Shown here one piece after another: positions 8,499 to 18,202 of a DNA stretch of 64,000 nucleotides. The stretch's first letter is position 1. Each line of letters begins with the position of its first letter. Below the pieces are notes generated by a model. It had not been told where the DNA came from. It saw only the letters and a list, made by a program, of their open reading frames with translations, and did not search any database. Position numbers and translations under genes: made by a program. Origin of the DNA: Trebonia sp963767685. GTDB taxonomy: Bacteria; Actinomycetota; Actinomycetes; Streptosporangiales; Streptosporangiaceae. The stretch is taken from positions 434,001 to 498,000 of the forward strand of contig CAVYEZ010000001.1 of assembly GCA_963767685.1 (NCBI GenBank). Direction: 5' to 3'.

Positions 8499-10272
8499 CT
8501 AGGTGAAGTCTTCCTCCCAGAACTCGGTGACGCCGCGGACGCCGCGCGGGCCGTCCTCCTGCGCCCGCAGTTCGACGCGGCGGATCTTGCCGGAGATGGT
8601 CTTGGGCAGGTCGGCGAACTCGACCCGGCGGATCCGCTTGTAGCCGGGCACCCGCTCGCGGACGAACGCCATGATGTCCTGCGCGAGCTCGGGTCCCGCC
8701 GTGGCGCCGGCCGTGAGCAGCACGTACGCCTTCGGCACGGCGAGCCGGAGCGGGTCGGGCGAGGGGACGACCGCCGCCTCGGCGACCGCGGCGTGCTCGA
8801 TCAGCACCGACTCAAGCTCGAACGGGGAGATCCGGTAGTCCGACGCCTTGAAGACGTCGTCGGTGCGGCCGACGTAGGTGATGTAGCCGTCCTCGTCCTG
8901 GCTGGCGACGTCGCCCGTGTGGTAGTAGCCGCCGCGCATCGCCTCCGCGTCCCGCTCGGCGTCGTCGGCGTATCCGGTCATCAGGCCGAGCGGCCGCCTG
9001 CCGAGGTCGAGGCAGATCTCGCCGTCGCCGTTCTCACCAGCACGGGCTGGTTCCCCGGTCACCGGGTCGACGAGCACCACCGGGTAGCCGGGCAACGGGC
9101 GGCCCATCGACCCGGGCTTGAGCGGCTGGCCGGGCGGGTTGCCGACCTGGGCGGTGGTCTCCGTCTGCCCGAACCCGTCCCTGACGGTGATGCCCCAGGC
9201 CTTGCGGACCTGGTCGATGACCTCGGGGTTGAGCGGCTCGCCGGCCGCGACGCACTCGCGCAGCACGTCGATGTCCGCGGCGGACAGGTCCGCCTGGATG
9301 AGCATCCGCCACACGGTGGGCGGCGCGCAGAACGTGGTGACCCCGTAGTCGCCGAGCGCCTTGAGCAGTCCCTGGGCGTTGAACCTGGACTGGTTGAGTA
9401 TGAGGATCGTCGCCGAGGCGTTCCACGGGGCGAAGAAGTTCGACCAGGCGTGCTTGGCCCAGCCGGGTGAGGAGATGTTCAGGTGCACGTCGCCCGGCTG
9501 GATGCCGATCCAGTACATCGTGGACAGGTGGCCGACCGGGTAGCTCACCTGGGTATGGCCAACGAGCTTGGGCTTGGACGTCGTGCCCGAGGTGAAGTAC
9601 AGCAGCAGCGGGTCGCCCGCGTGGGTGACCCCGTCCGGGGTGAATCCGGCCGCCGCGTTCAGCCGAGTCCGCATAGCGATGCCAGGAGCGACGGCCGTCC
9701 AGTACGCCGTAGTAGTGCGAGCCGGACAGGGTGGGCGGTACCACGACGGCCGTCCACTCGCCGGTGACCTCGGCGAACTTGGTGATCTGGCCGGCCTCCG
9801 CGATCACGTGCCGCACGTGCCCCGCGCAGATCCGGTCCTCCAGGTCGGCGGGCTGCAGCAGCGTCGAGGCGGGGATGATCACGGCGCCGAGCTTCATCGC
9901 CGCGAGCATGACCTCCCACAGCGGGACGATGTTGCCGAGCATCAGCAGCACGTGGTCGCCGCGCCGCACCCCGAGGCCGCGCAGCCAGTTAGCCACCTGC
10001 GAGGACCTGGCCGACATGGCCGCGTAGCTCAGGGCCTCGTCGGACCCGTCGTCGCCGACCACCCGCAGCGCGAGCCGGTCGGGATGCTCGGCGGCGATCA
10101 CGTCGAACCAGTCGAGCGCCCAGTTGAACTCGTCGAGCGCCGGCCAGGCAAAGCGGTCGACGGCCGCGGTGTACTCGGTCCGGTGGGCAATCAGCAGGTC
10201 GCGCGCCGCGCGCAGCGCGGCCGTACCCGGAGTACCAGCGCCGGGAGCGAGAGGAGAGGCGTCGTTGCGCAT
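8499..10272 (-). CDS. AMP-forming acyl-CoA synthetase (one frameshift)
   Basis: The enzyme would activate a carboxylic acid with ATP and CoA. The N-terminal part (ATG 10272, MRNDASPLAP) includes FNWALDWFDVIA and the NIVPLWEVMLAAMKLGA helix; the downstream part has the AMP-binding P-loop LLYFTSGTTSKPKLVGH, GFGQTETT, the hinge region YITYVGRTDDVFKASDYRI and the C-terminal catalytic Lys in PKTISGKIRRVELR. This order and the EFNWALDWFD beginning are typical of medium-chain (ACSM-like) acyl-CoA or acetyl-CoA synthetases. The frame breaks at about 9665; removing one G restores a sensible reading, YADWLNAAAG. Otherwise the length, about 590 residues, is normal. It is divergent from the Ser-rich protein gene. 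Confidence 0.85.
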
Positions 10273-10403
10273 TGCTAAATACTGGCAGTTCCGCCCGGTC
10301 AGGCAAAACCCCCGCGGGCGCTGCCGCGGGCCCCGCTGCACTCAGAACATTCGCAGATACTTCCGCGACTGCGTTTTCAGCCGGGCGTGTGACACTGATT
10401 AAC

Positions 10404-10810
10404 GTGAACAACTGGCAGGAACAGGGACCGAGGCCCGCCAACCGCGAGGCGGCGCGGCAGGTCGCGCGCGCCGTCGCCGAGCGCGAGCAGGGCCGCCGCC
10501 GGCTGAACGCGACGACCACGACCGTGTCGCTGGCGAGCGTGGCCCTGGCCGGGGTGGTCGCCGTGGTGCTTCCCGCGTCCAGCCACGCGGCGACGACCAG
10601 CACGGGCGGCAAGTCCTCGTCCAGTTCAAGCTCGTCCACCGGCCCGACGTCCAGCTCCGGCTCCACGCGGGTCGAGCGGCTCCGGCTCGTCGGACGGATC
10701 CAGCAGCAGCTCATCGAACAGCAGCTCATCCAGCAGCGGTCTCCAGGCGCCGTCGAGCGGCGTTCAGTCGGGCGGCGGGCGGTGCCAACTCGACCTCCGG
10801 TGGTACCTGA
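10404..10810 (+). CDS. Ser-rich single-pass membrane or secreted protein (one frameshift)
   Basis: A GTG start gives VNNWQEQGPRPANREAARQ, a basic stretch and one hydrophobic segment (TTVSLASVALAGVVAVVLP), after which the chain is almost only Ser, Gly and Thr. One extra G at about 10674 breaks the frame; without it the Ser/Gly run continues to a TGA at 10808-10810. The protein would be about 135 residues with its Ser-rich tail outside. It sits six bases before apbE. In comparable clusters this position often holds an FMN-binding protein modified by ApbE, but no FMN-binding domain or SGAT-type flavinylation motif is visible here. Function is unknown. Confidence 0.6.
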
Positions 10811-10815
10811 TCCGT

Positions 10816-11835
10816 ATGGTTACGGGCGATCTCTCACGCCCCGGGGGCGAGCCGTCGCCCCCGGGAGACGCGACGGCGTTCGACGCCTGGACGGCCCTCG
10901 GGATGCTGGTGCAGCTCGTGGTGACCCCGGCCCGGCAGCTTGGCCGCGGCCAGGGAACTGCTCGAGGCCGATTGCTCGCGCTTGACCTGGCGTGCAGCCG
11001 GTTCCGGGCCGACTCCGAGCTGGTGGCCGTGGGAAACGTCGCCCGGGGCGCCTCCGCCCCCGTGACCGTGAACGTGAGCCCGTTGCTCGCCGAGGCCGTG
11101 GCGGTTTCGCTGCGCGCCGCGCAGTTGACCGACGGGGACGTGGACCCGACCGTGGGCGGGGCGCTCGCCGAGCTCGGGTACGACCGGGACTTCGCCGAGC
11201 TGGCGCGGGGCGAGGCGGCGGCGGACGCGCGCGCCGGCGCTCCGAGACGTGAGCCGTCCGGGTGATTCCCGGGTGGCGGTCGGTGCGGGTGGACGTCGAC
11301 CGGCAGCGGCTCACCGTGCCCGCCGGGGTGCAGCTTGACCTCGGCGCGACCGTGAAGGGCTGGGCGGCCGACCGGGCCGCCGCGCGGATCGCGGAAGTGC
11401 TCGGCTGCGGGGTGCTCGTCAGCCTGGGCGGGGACACCGCGGTGGCGGGGGCGCCGCCCGCCGGGAGGATGGCGGATCCGGGTGCAGGACCGGACGGCGC
11501 TGCCCGGCGCGGCGACCGACGGGCCCAGCCAGGTGGTGACCATCCGGGACGGCGGGCTGGCCACGTCGTCGACGGCGGCGCGCCGCTGGCGGCGCGGCGG
11601 TGACGTGCTGCACCACATTCTCGACCCGCGCACCGGCCGCCCGGCCGCCCCGGTCTGGCGGACGGTCTCGGTGGCGGCCGCGACCTGCGCCGACGCGAAC
11701 ACCGCGGCGACGGCCGCGGTCATCAGGGGCCGCCAGGCGCTGCCGTGGCTGACCGGCCTCGGGCTGCCCGCCCGCCTGGTCGCGCAGGACGGCGCCGTCC
11801 ACACCGTGAACGCCTGGCCGGAAGAAAACGGCTGA
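10816..11835 (+). CDS. apbE: ApbE-type FAD:protein FMN transferase (frameshifted)
   Basis: The reconstructed protein of about 340 residues has the ApbE hallmarks: an early ALGMLVQLVV strand, CSRFRADSEL, DVDPTVGGAL, LDLGATVKGWAADRA, VSLGGD, HILDPRTGRPA and the metal-binding DANTAATAA. ApbE transfers FMN from FAD to a Thr or Ser of a partner protein outside the membrane. I see no clear signal peptide. The frame is interrupted at about 10940, 10970, 11250 and 11468. A Ser-rich membrane protein lies upstream, and a haem-b reductase, NuoF-like dehydrogenase and ferredoxin lie further on, separated by the hydrolase on the other strand. A perfect 15-bp terminator hairpin follows the stop. Confidence 0.85.
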
Positions 11836-11852
11836 TCAGGGACGCTCCCGAC

Positions 11853-11897
11853 GGGCCGTGGTTTTCTCCCCCCACTCCAGGAAGAAAACCACGGCCC
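11853..11897. terminator. Perfect 15-bp hairpin between convergent genes
   Basis: Arms 11853-11867 and 11883-11897 are exact reverse complements (GGGCCGTGGTTTTCT), with a 15-base loop. It lies between apbE and the convergent hydrolase gene and can terminate both. Confidence 0.85.
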
Positions 11898-11915
11898 CCC
11901 CTTTAGGCGGCGACC

Positions 11916-13257
11916 TTACTCCTCGTCGAGGAGCCAGTCGAGGGCGGCGGCCGCCGTCCACGACTGGTTGAGCGAGCCGAGCGGCACGCCGGTCACCGGG
12001 TGGTAGTACTCGCCGAACTTCTCGTCATCCAGCTGCGCGAGCGAGGCCGCGCGCAGCGCGGACGCCGGCCGCGTGCTCGCCCGAGCGCCACAGCGCCCAG
12101 GACAGCAGCCAGGTGAAGACCGGCCACACCGGGCCGCGCCAGTAGCACGACGGGTTGTACGCGGCCGAGCAGGGCGACGTCGAGGGCGGCAACGGGAACT
12201 TCAGCGACGGGTGGCCCGCCCACCGGTCGCCGAAGAGCAGCGAGACGAGCCGCCGCCGCAGGGTCAGCGGCATGCCGCCCGGCGATCAGCGGCGCGAAGC
12301 CGGCGATCGTCTCCGTCCTCAGCCACGTCCCGGTCCGCAGGTCAACGTCAGCGGCCAGGCCCGACGCCTCGTCGACGTGGCAGAAAACAGCCGCCCGAGC
12401 CTGGGCGGCGTAGTCCTTGAGCTCGGCGGCATCGTCGGTTCTGTGCAGCCTCACCGCCAGGGACGCCAGCAAGTCAGACGCGCAGGCGAAGATAGCGGTG
12501 AACAGCACGTCGCCCACCTGGAACGACCCGGTCTGGCGCAGCAGCCCCGCGTCGTACGAGGCCCGCTTGGCCTCCTCGACCAGCCACAGGTACCGGTCGT
12601 ACTCCCGGTCGGTCGGCCGCTGGGCGGCGTCCGACACGTGGGCCGTGTCCTTCCTCTCGTAGAGGGGAAGGCCCGGGCCCACCGCGACCCCGGCGTACGG
12701 CGCGTCCCAGCGCGGGGAGTTGTCGGTGCCGGACTCCCAGCCGTGGAACAGCGTCATCAGCCCGGTTTCCTTATCGGCCCGGTCGCGGGCGAGAAACCGG
12801 TGCCAGGCGAGCAGCTTGGGGTAGATGGCCAGCGGCCCACTCCATGGTCCGCGCGTACTCTTCACCGCCGGCCCGCGCCGCGACCGCCAGGATCCGGTCG
12901 ACCGCGATCGCGTGGACCGGCGGATCTATGATCCCGCTAGTCGCGGGCGCGGATGGGGCCTCCTCACTGTGAAGAGCGCAGTCCCACTGCGCCGGACCGG
13001 GCCAGTAGCCGTCGGCGGCGGGATCGAAGACGATGTGCGGCAGCAAACCGTTGCGCCACTGTCCGGCGAAGAGCGAGTCGAGCTCAAGCCGGGCGCGGGC
13101 GAGGTCGGTGGTGGCCAGGCCGATCGCGTTGAACGCGGCGTCCCAGCTCCACTGGTGCGGATAGAGGGTAGGGGCGGCCTTCGTGATGAGGCCCGTGCTG
13201 TTGTCTCGCAAGATGTACGCCGCTCTGGCGGCAATGTGATAGTGACCCAGTCATCTC
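11916..13257 (-). CDS. GH63-like glycoside hydrolase (frameshifted)
   Basis: The (alpha/alpha)6-barrel hydrolase signatures occur in order: ARAAYILRDNSTGLITKA, PHQWSWDAAFNAIGLA, QWRNGLLPHIVF, SGIIDPPVHAIAV, then GWESGTDNSPRWD with the acidic catalytic region, YWRGPVWPVFTWLLSWAL, and the end NQSWTAAAALDWLL before the TAA at 11916-11918. This set fits actinobacterial mannosylglycerate/glucosylglycerate hydrolases and related amylo-alpha-1,6-glucosidase-like enzymes of GH63; the substrate cannot be decided. Length is about 440 residues. Breaks lie near 12065, 12280, 12840 and possibly 13240, so the exact start is unclear; an ATG at about 13257 becomes in frame after one correction. It lies opposite to the redox genes on both sides. 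Confidence 0.78.
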
Positions 13258-13471
13258 GTAACAATCAGGTTTCCAGAATGTGTCGATCATGTTAACTCTG
13301 CTGGCAGCAAGGATCTTCCGGCAAACGAAGCGCGGCTTGTAGTGCGCTGTACCACAGGCGAAGTTACCCGTCGTGCGGCTACCCGCGCCATGGACGAGAC
13401 AGCTCAGAAGGCACACCATTGGTGAAGCCGGGGGATAGCAGCCGTTACGGTCCGTTAACCAAAGACCGGCC

Positions 13472-13489
13472 TCAGAGCGGCTTCAGAGC
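13472..13489. promoter_or_regulatory. Candidate OmpR-type direct repeat before the redox operon
   Basis: TCAGAGC occurs at 13472-13478 and again at 13483-13489, an 11-bp period, in the form CTCAGAGCGGCTTCAGAGC. It resembles the CTCAG repeats at 4279-4475. It lies about 50 bp before the GTG of the cytochrome-like gene and could be an operator. The rest of 13258-13533 holds no gene that I can see. Confidence 0.45.
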
Positions 13490-13533
13490 AGCCTTGTACC
13501 CGCCGCTGGGCTTAGTGACGCATCCTTGAAATC

Positions 13534-14191
13534 GTGAGCGGAATCAACTCTTCTACCGCGCTTTGGTACACGAGCCGGGCCACGGGCGTAGTCGCGCTGC
13601 TGCTGTTGACGGCGGTGATGCTGCTCGGGCTGCTCGTCACCAGGCAGGGGCGGCTGCCCGGGATGCCGCGGTTCGCCGTCGAGCGGGCTGCACAGGAACC
13701 TGTCGCTGCTCGCGACGGCGTTCGTGGCGGTCCACGTGCTTTCCGCGGTGACCGACGGGTACGTGAACATCCCGATCACCGCCGCGGTGGTCCCGCTGAC
13801 GTCGCCGTACGAGCGGTCTGGCTCGGCATCGGCGCGGTGAGCTTCGACCTGATGCTGGCCGCCGTGGTGACCAGCCTGCTCCGCCGCCACCTGTCGCGGA
13901 GGGCCTGGCGGGCGGTGCACCTGACCGCCTACGTCAGCTGGCCGGTCGCCTGGCTGCACTCGGTCTTCTCGAGCGGCGACCTGCGGCACGGCGCGCTGCT
14001 CCTGCTCGCCATCGCCTGCGCGATCGCCGTGATCGCCGCCGCCTTGTGGCGGGTGGCCGCGGCGGGCAGGGACGTGCCCCGCGCCGAGCGGGTCGGCCTG
14101 CTCATGTCCGCCGTGCACGGCCGAGGCCCAGCGGCGGCGCCCGCCCGGGAGACGGACGCCGCGCCAGGGCGAGAGGACGCTCAGCCAGTGA
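13534..14191 (+). CDS. Ferric-reductase-like transmembrane haem-b protein (frameshifted)
   Basis: The protein has about six membrane helices and belongs to the ferric reductase-like transmembrane (cytochrome b) family. Helix 1 is TGVVALLLLTAVMLLGLLV. The conserved SGLHRNLSLL and FVAVHVLSAV carry two His, and RAVHLTAYVSWPVAWLHS carries two more, suitable for two b haems. Breaks: removing G13681 gives the conserved SGLHRN; a missing C near 13810 turns the text into SPYRAVWLGIGAVSFDL; a third break near 14133 lets it end at TGA 14189-14191. That stop overlaps the GTG of the NuoF-like gene (GTGA), so the two are coupled. It would pass electrons across the membrane. The start is GTG with little ribosome-site signal. 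Confidence 0.8.
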
Positions 14192-15511
14192 CCGCCGTGA
14201 CCGAGGACACCAGGGGACGCCGCGACGGAACTGCCCCGCCTGCTTCCGCCGCCCGCCGACAAGAACAAGAACGCGCCGGACTGGTACGCGCACGCCGGCC
14301 GGCACGGGGGACTGCCGTACCGCGACCGCCAGGGCGTCCTGATCAGGGACATCGAGGCGGCCGGCCTCACCGGCCGCGGCGGCGCGGCGTTCCCGGTGCA
14401 CCGCAAGCTCCAGGCCGTGCTCGAGGCGGCCGACAAGCGCCGCCGCACCCCGGCGGTGATCGCCAACGGCGCCGAGTCCGAGCCGGCCAGCGACAAGGAC
14501 GCCACGCTGCTGTGGCTGTCGCCGCACCTGGTGCTCGACGGCCTGCAGCTCGCGGCCGAGGCGGTCGGCGCCGACACCGCCATCCTCTACACGCACGTCA
14601 ACCGCGAGCACGACGTGGGCGCCCGGCTGCGGGAGGCGCTCCAGGCGCGGCAGGCGGCGGGCGTGGACCGGGTCCCCGTCCAGCTCGCCACCGGCGCCGG
14701 CGCGGTTCCTTTCCGGCCAGGAGACCGCCCTGGTCAACCACCTGTCCGGCGGCGCGGCGATCCCCACGTTCATGCCGCCGCGGATCACCGAGCGCGGGCT
14801 GCGCGGCGTGCCGACCCTGGTGCAGAACGCCGAGACCCTCGCCCACCTGGCGCTGATCGCCCGCAAGGGCCCGCGCTGGTTCCGCGCGCGTCGGCACGGA
14901 CGCCGAGCCCGGCTCGATGCTCGCCACCGTCCGCCGCGCCGACGGCCAGCCGCGGATCAGCGAGCTGCCGCTCGGCCTGCCGCTGCAGGACCTGGTCGGT
15001 GAGCTCGAACCCGGACCGGGCGGTGCTCATCGGCGGCTACCACGGCACGTGGCTCACCGGCGCCGAGGCGCGCAGGCTGACCCTGGACAACCGCTCCCTG
15101 GCCCAGGTGCAGGCCAGGGTCGGGGCCGGCATCGTCATCACGCTCCCGCCCGACCGCTGCGGCCTGGTGGAGACCGCGAACGTCGTCCGCTACCTCGCGC
15201 TGGAGAGCGCCGGCCAGTGCGGCCCCTGCCTGAACGGCCTGCCGCAGGATCGCCGCCGCGCTCGCCGAGATCGCTGGGCGGCCGGGCGCGCCCGCAGGTC
15301 ATCGCCGACGTCGAGCGCTGGTCGGGCCTGGTGACCGGCCGCGGCGCCTGCCACCACCCGGACGGCACCACGCGCTTCGTCCGCAGCGCCCTGCGCACGT
15401 TCGCCGCCGAGGTCGACCGCCACCAGCGGGGCCGCTGCTCGGCGACCGTCACGCGCCCCTTCCTCCCCATCCCGAAGGACGCCGCCCGCGCGGAAAAGGA
15501 CTGGATCGTGA
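14188..15511 (+). CDS. NuoF-like NADH dehydrogenase subunit (frameshifted)
   Basis: The reconstructed protein of about 440 residues resembles the 51-kDa NADH-binding subunit of complex I. It shows GLTGRGGAAFPVHRKLQAV (FMN/NADH fold), VIANGAESEPASDKD, VLIGGYHGTWLTGAEARRL (SLBB part) and the iron-sulphur end ESAGQCGPCLNGLP. The canonical motif has three close Cys; here the first is Ala, leaving a CxxC pair and a later Cys in GRGACHHPDG. The stand-alone gene beside a haem-b protein and a ferredoxin suggests an NADH-driven electron transfer chain to or through the membrane. Breaks lie near 14225, 14690, 14889, 15010, 15250 and 15285. Its stop cannot be placed exactly; a TGA at 15509-15511 would again overlap a GTG. 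Confidence 0.78.
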
Positions 15512-15804
15512 TCCACATGGCAGAGAAACTCCTGGTCAACCCCATCGACTGCGAGGGCCACGGCGCCTGCGCCGAACTGCTCCCCGAGGCGATCACGCTG
15601 GACGAGTGGGGCTACCCGATCGTCGACCCCCGCCCGCTCCCGCCCGGCCTCGAGCGCAACGCCCGCGCCGCCGTCTCCGCCTGCCCCACCTTGGCCCTGC
15701 GCCTGGCGCGCGTAAACACAGTACAAGATCAAACCACGCATCCCGAACGGGTGCGTGCTTCGCCTCGACGCGAAGCACGCACCCGTTCTGTTGCTGAGTT
15801 CTGA
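15508..15804 (+). CDS. Single-cluster ferredoxin
   Basis: VIHMAEKLLVNPIDCEGHGAC begins a small ferredoxin with the CxxHxxC motif and a later AVSACPTLAL, the pattern of actinobacterial [3Fe-4S]/[4Fe-4S] ferredoxins that serve cytochromes P450 and related systems. GTG 15508 overlaps the probable end of the NuoF-like gene; ATG 15517 is an alternative. The open frame runs to 15804 through a perfect terminator hairpin, which is unusual. After LALRLARV the sequence has no conserved look, so the true stop is probably the TAA near 15711, reached after one correction. It would carry electrons from or to the NuoF/haem-b pair. Confidence 0.8.
   Translation: MIHMAEKLLVNPIDCEGHGACAELLPEAITLDEWGYPIVDPRPLPPGLERNARAAVSACPTLALRLARVNTVQDQTTHPERVRASPRREARTRSVAEF
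15745..15788 (+). terminator. Perfect 19-bp terminator hairpin after the redox operon
   Basis: Arms 15745-15763 and 15770-15788 are exact reverse complements with a six-base loop, followed by TGTTG. It closes the haem-b/NuoF/ferredoxin operon and separates it from the MFS promoter. Confidence 0.85.
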
Positions 15805-15831
15805 GTCCGCTGGCCGCACTCCCCGCCATGG

Positions 15832-15888
15832 TTGACACTCCCAAGTGGCGTCTATATTTTGAGAGTAACTTTCATTTAGTGGTTACTC
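15832..15888 (+). promoter_or_regulatory. Sigma-70-type promoter with TetR-type operator
   Basis: A consensus -35 (TTGACA, 15832-15837) is followed after 17 bp by TATTTT (15855-15860). Directly downstream lies the inverted repeat GAGTAAC (15863-15869) and GTTACTC (15882-15888), exact seven-base arms around 12 bases. A protein bound there would block transcription of the MFS gene. The TetR gene at 17566 is the obvious candidate. Confidence 0.75.
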
Positions 15889-15907
15889 CCTGAAGGTGGT
15901 GACTGTC

Positions 15908-17548
15908 ATGACAGCTCAGTCCGGCCAGCCCCTCCACCGCCTACTGACGACCGTCCCGACCGCCGCGATGTCACGCACTCCGCCCGCCGCTGGTGGGCGC
16001 TGGTCGCGATCGCGGCCAGCGTGCTCGTCGTCGGGCTCGACCTCACCGTGCTCAACCTCGCGCTGCCGACGATGTCCGTCAGCCTGCACGCGTCAACGAG
16101 CGACCTGCAGTGGATCACCGACTCCTACAGCCTCGTGCTCGCGGCGCTGATCCTCCCGGCCGGCCTGCTCGGCGACCGCTACGGCCGCAAGCGGATGCTG
16201 CTCATCGCCCTGGTCCTCTTCGGTGCCAGCTCGCTCGCCTGCGCCTACGCGACCTCGGTCGGCGGGCTCATCGCCGCGCGGGCCGTGCTCGGCATCGGCG
16301 CCGCGGCGATCTTCCCCCTCGCGCTTTCCGTGCTCCCGGTGCTGTTCGCCCCGGAGGAGCGGCAGCGGGCGGTCGCCGCCATCGCCGGGGCGACCATGCT
16401 CAGCTTCCCGATCGGCCCGATCGTCGGCGGCTACCTGCTCAGCCACTTCTGGTGGGGCTCGGTCTTCCTGATCAACGTCCCGGTCGTGGTCATCGCGTTC
16501 GTCGCGGTGGCGATGCTGATGCCGGAGTCCCGGTCGGAGCGGCGGCCGAGCATCGACCTGGCTGGGCTTGCCGTGTCCACCCTGGGCCTGGTCGCGCTGA
16601 CCTACGGCTTCATCAAGGCGGGCCAGGACGGCTGGTCCGACGCGACGGCCGTGGCGCTCATCGCGGCCGGCGTCGTCGTGCTCGCCGCTGCTGCCGCTTC
16701 GTGGAGCGCCGGATCGCCAGCCGGGGCGGCCAGCCGCTCGCCGACCTGCGGCTGTTCCGCTCGGCCAACTTCCGCTGGGGCACGATCCTGGCGACGCTCG
16801 TGTCGTTCGCGATGTTCGGCATCTTCTTCGCGCTGCCCCAGTACTTCCAGGACGTCCGGGGCGCGGACGCGCTCGGCAGCGGCATCAGGCTGCTTCCGCT
16901 GATCGGCGGCATGCTGGTCGGCATGGTGGCAGGCACGCGGCTGTCGGCGGCAAGGAACGGGCGAGGAGCGCCGGCCGGCCCGCGGACCGTCGTGACCGCC
17001 GGCTACCTGCTGATGGCCGCCGCCATGGTGCTCGGCGCGCTCACCACGCTGGGCAGCTCAACCGGGTACGTGCTCGCCTGGGTCGCGCTGGCCGGCCTCG
17101 GCCTCGGCCTGGTGATGCCGTCCGCGATGGGCGTCGCGCTCGGCGCGCTGTCCGCCGAGCGCAGCGGGGCCGGGTCCGCGCTGCTCACGGCGATGCGCCA
17201 GGTCGGCTCGACGATCGGCGTGGCCGTGCTCGGCACGGTGATCAGCAACCGCTACAGCAGCGGCGTGGCCGGCGGCGGCGGCTCGGCCTCCCGGCGCAGG
17301 CGGCGGCGGCGGTGCGGTCGAGCGTGGGCGCGGGCGTCGGGGCCGCGGGCAAGCTCGGCTCGTCCTCGCTGCTTGACACGATCCGCTCGGCGTTCGTGCA
17401 CGGCATGGACCTGATGCTGTGGACCTGCGGCGGCATCGCGGTCGCCTGCGCGCTGCTCGCGGTGCTGTTCCTGCCGCGCCGGACGCGGCCCGCGGACGCC
17501 GGCGACGTCACCGCGGATTCGGTTCCCGGTTCGCTTCCGGTCGCTTAA
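15908..17548 (+). CDS. DHA2-type MFS drug exporter (frameshifted)
   Basis: This is an EmrB/QacA-like proton-coupled exporter of 14 predicted helices. Visible family motifs are VLNLALPTMSVSL, QWITDSYSLVLAALILPAG and motif A GDRYGRKRMLL, then GAAAIFPLALSVLPVLF and SERSGAGSALLTAMRQVG near the end. ATG 15908 has AAGGTGG upstream. Breaks occur near 15935 (probably a lost C in a C run, giving a Pro-rich start), 16690 and 17290. Total length is about 545 residues, normal for the family. It shares its promoter region with a TetR-type operator and is followed by a TetR gene, so it is probably a repressed pump induced by its own substrate. Confidence 0.85.
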
Positions 17549-17565
17549 GGGGCAGAATCAAGGGT

Positions 17566-18202
17566 GTGACGGACATGATCGCGCAGGCCGGCCTGCGGGA
17601 GCGGAAGAAGGCCAGGACGCGTGCTTCCCTGCGGGAGCACGCGCTCCGGCTGTTCCGCGAGCAGGGCTATCAGGCGACCACCGTGGAGCAGATCGCCGCG
17701 GCGGCCGAGGTGTCGCCGTCCACGTTCTTCCGCTACTTCCCGACCAAGGAAGACGTGGTCCTCCAGGACGACATGGACACCCGGCTGGTGGAGGCGTTCG
17801 CCCGGCAGCCGCCGGACCTGGCGCCCGATCCCCGCGGTCCGCGCCGCCATGCGGGAGGCCTGGGGCTCGTTCACCCCGGCCGAGTGGGAGCAGATCAGGG
17901 AGGGCGGCCGGCTCTCGCATGGAGGTGCCGGAGATCCGCGCCCGGTCGATGAACGAGTTCTCCCGCATCGATCAACGTGGTCGCCGGGGCCCTCGCCGGC
18001 CGCACCGGCCGTCTGCCCGACGACCTGCGGGTCCGCGTGCTGGCGGGCGCGGTCATCGGCGTGATGATGTCCGTCTTCCTGCCCGAGCACCTCGCCGCGG
18101 AGGCCGGCGCCGAGATCGTGACGCGACACCGTGTTCGGGCCGGACTCCGTGGCGCGCATCGACGAGGCGCTGGCCCTCCTGGAAGAGGGCCTGCCGCTCT
18201 AG
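17566..18202 (+). CDS. TetR-family repressor of the adjacent MFS pump (frameshifted)
   Basis: The DNA-binding domain is clear: LRERKKARTRASLREHALRL, then EQGYQATTVEQIAAAAEVSP and STFFRYFPTKEDVVL. The ligand domain continues through four breaks: removing G17827, one base near 17913, G17970 and G18125 yields LAPIPAVRAAMREAWGSF, MEVPEIRARSMNEFSRI, INVVAGALAGRTGRLPDDL and THTVFGPDSVARIDEALA, ending at TAG 18200-18202. It is downstream of, and co-oriented with, the exporter and probably binds the inverted repeat at 15863-15888. Start may be GTG 17566 or ATG 17575. Confidence 0.82.

Noticed and set aside
10404..10810. FMN-binding acceptor for ApbE
   Set aside because: After correction the protein is one helix and a Ser/Gly-rich tail; no FMN-bind domain or SGAT-type motif is visible.
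13500..13800. NADPH oxidase/ferric reductase with its own flavin domain
   Set aside because: Only the membrane haem part is encoded; the following gene is NuoF-like and separately started.
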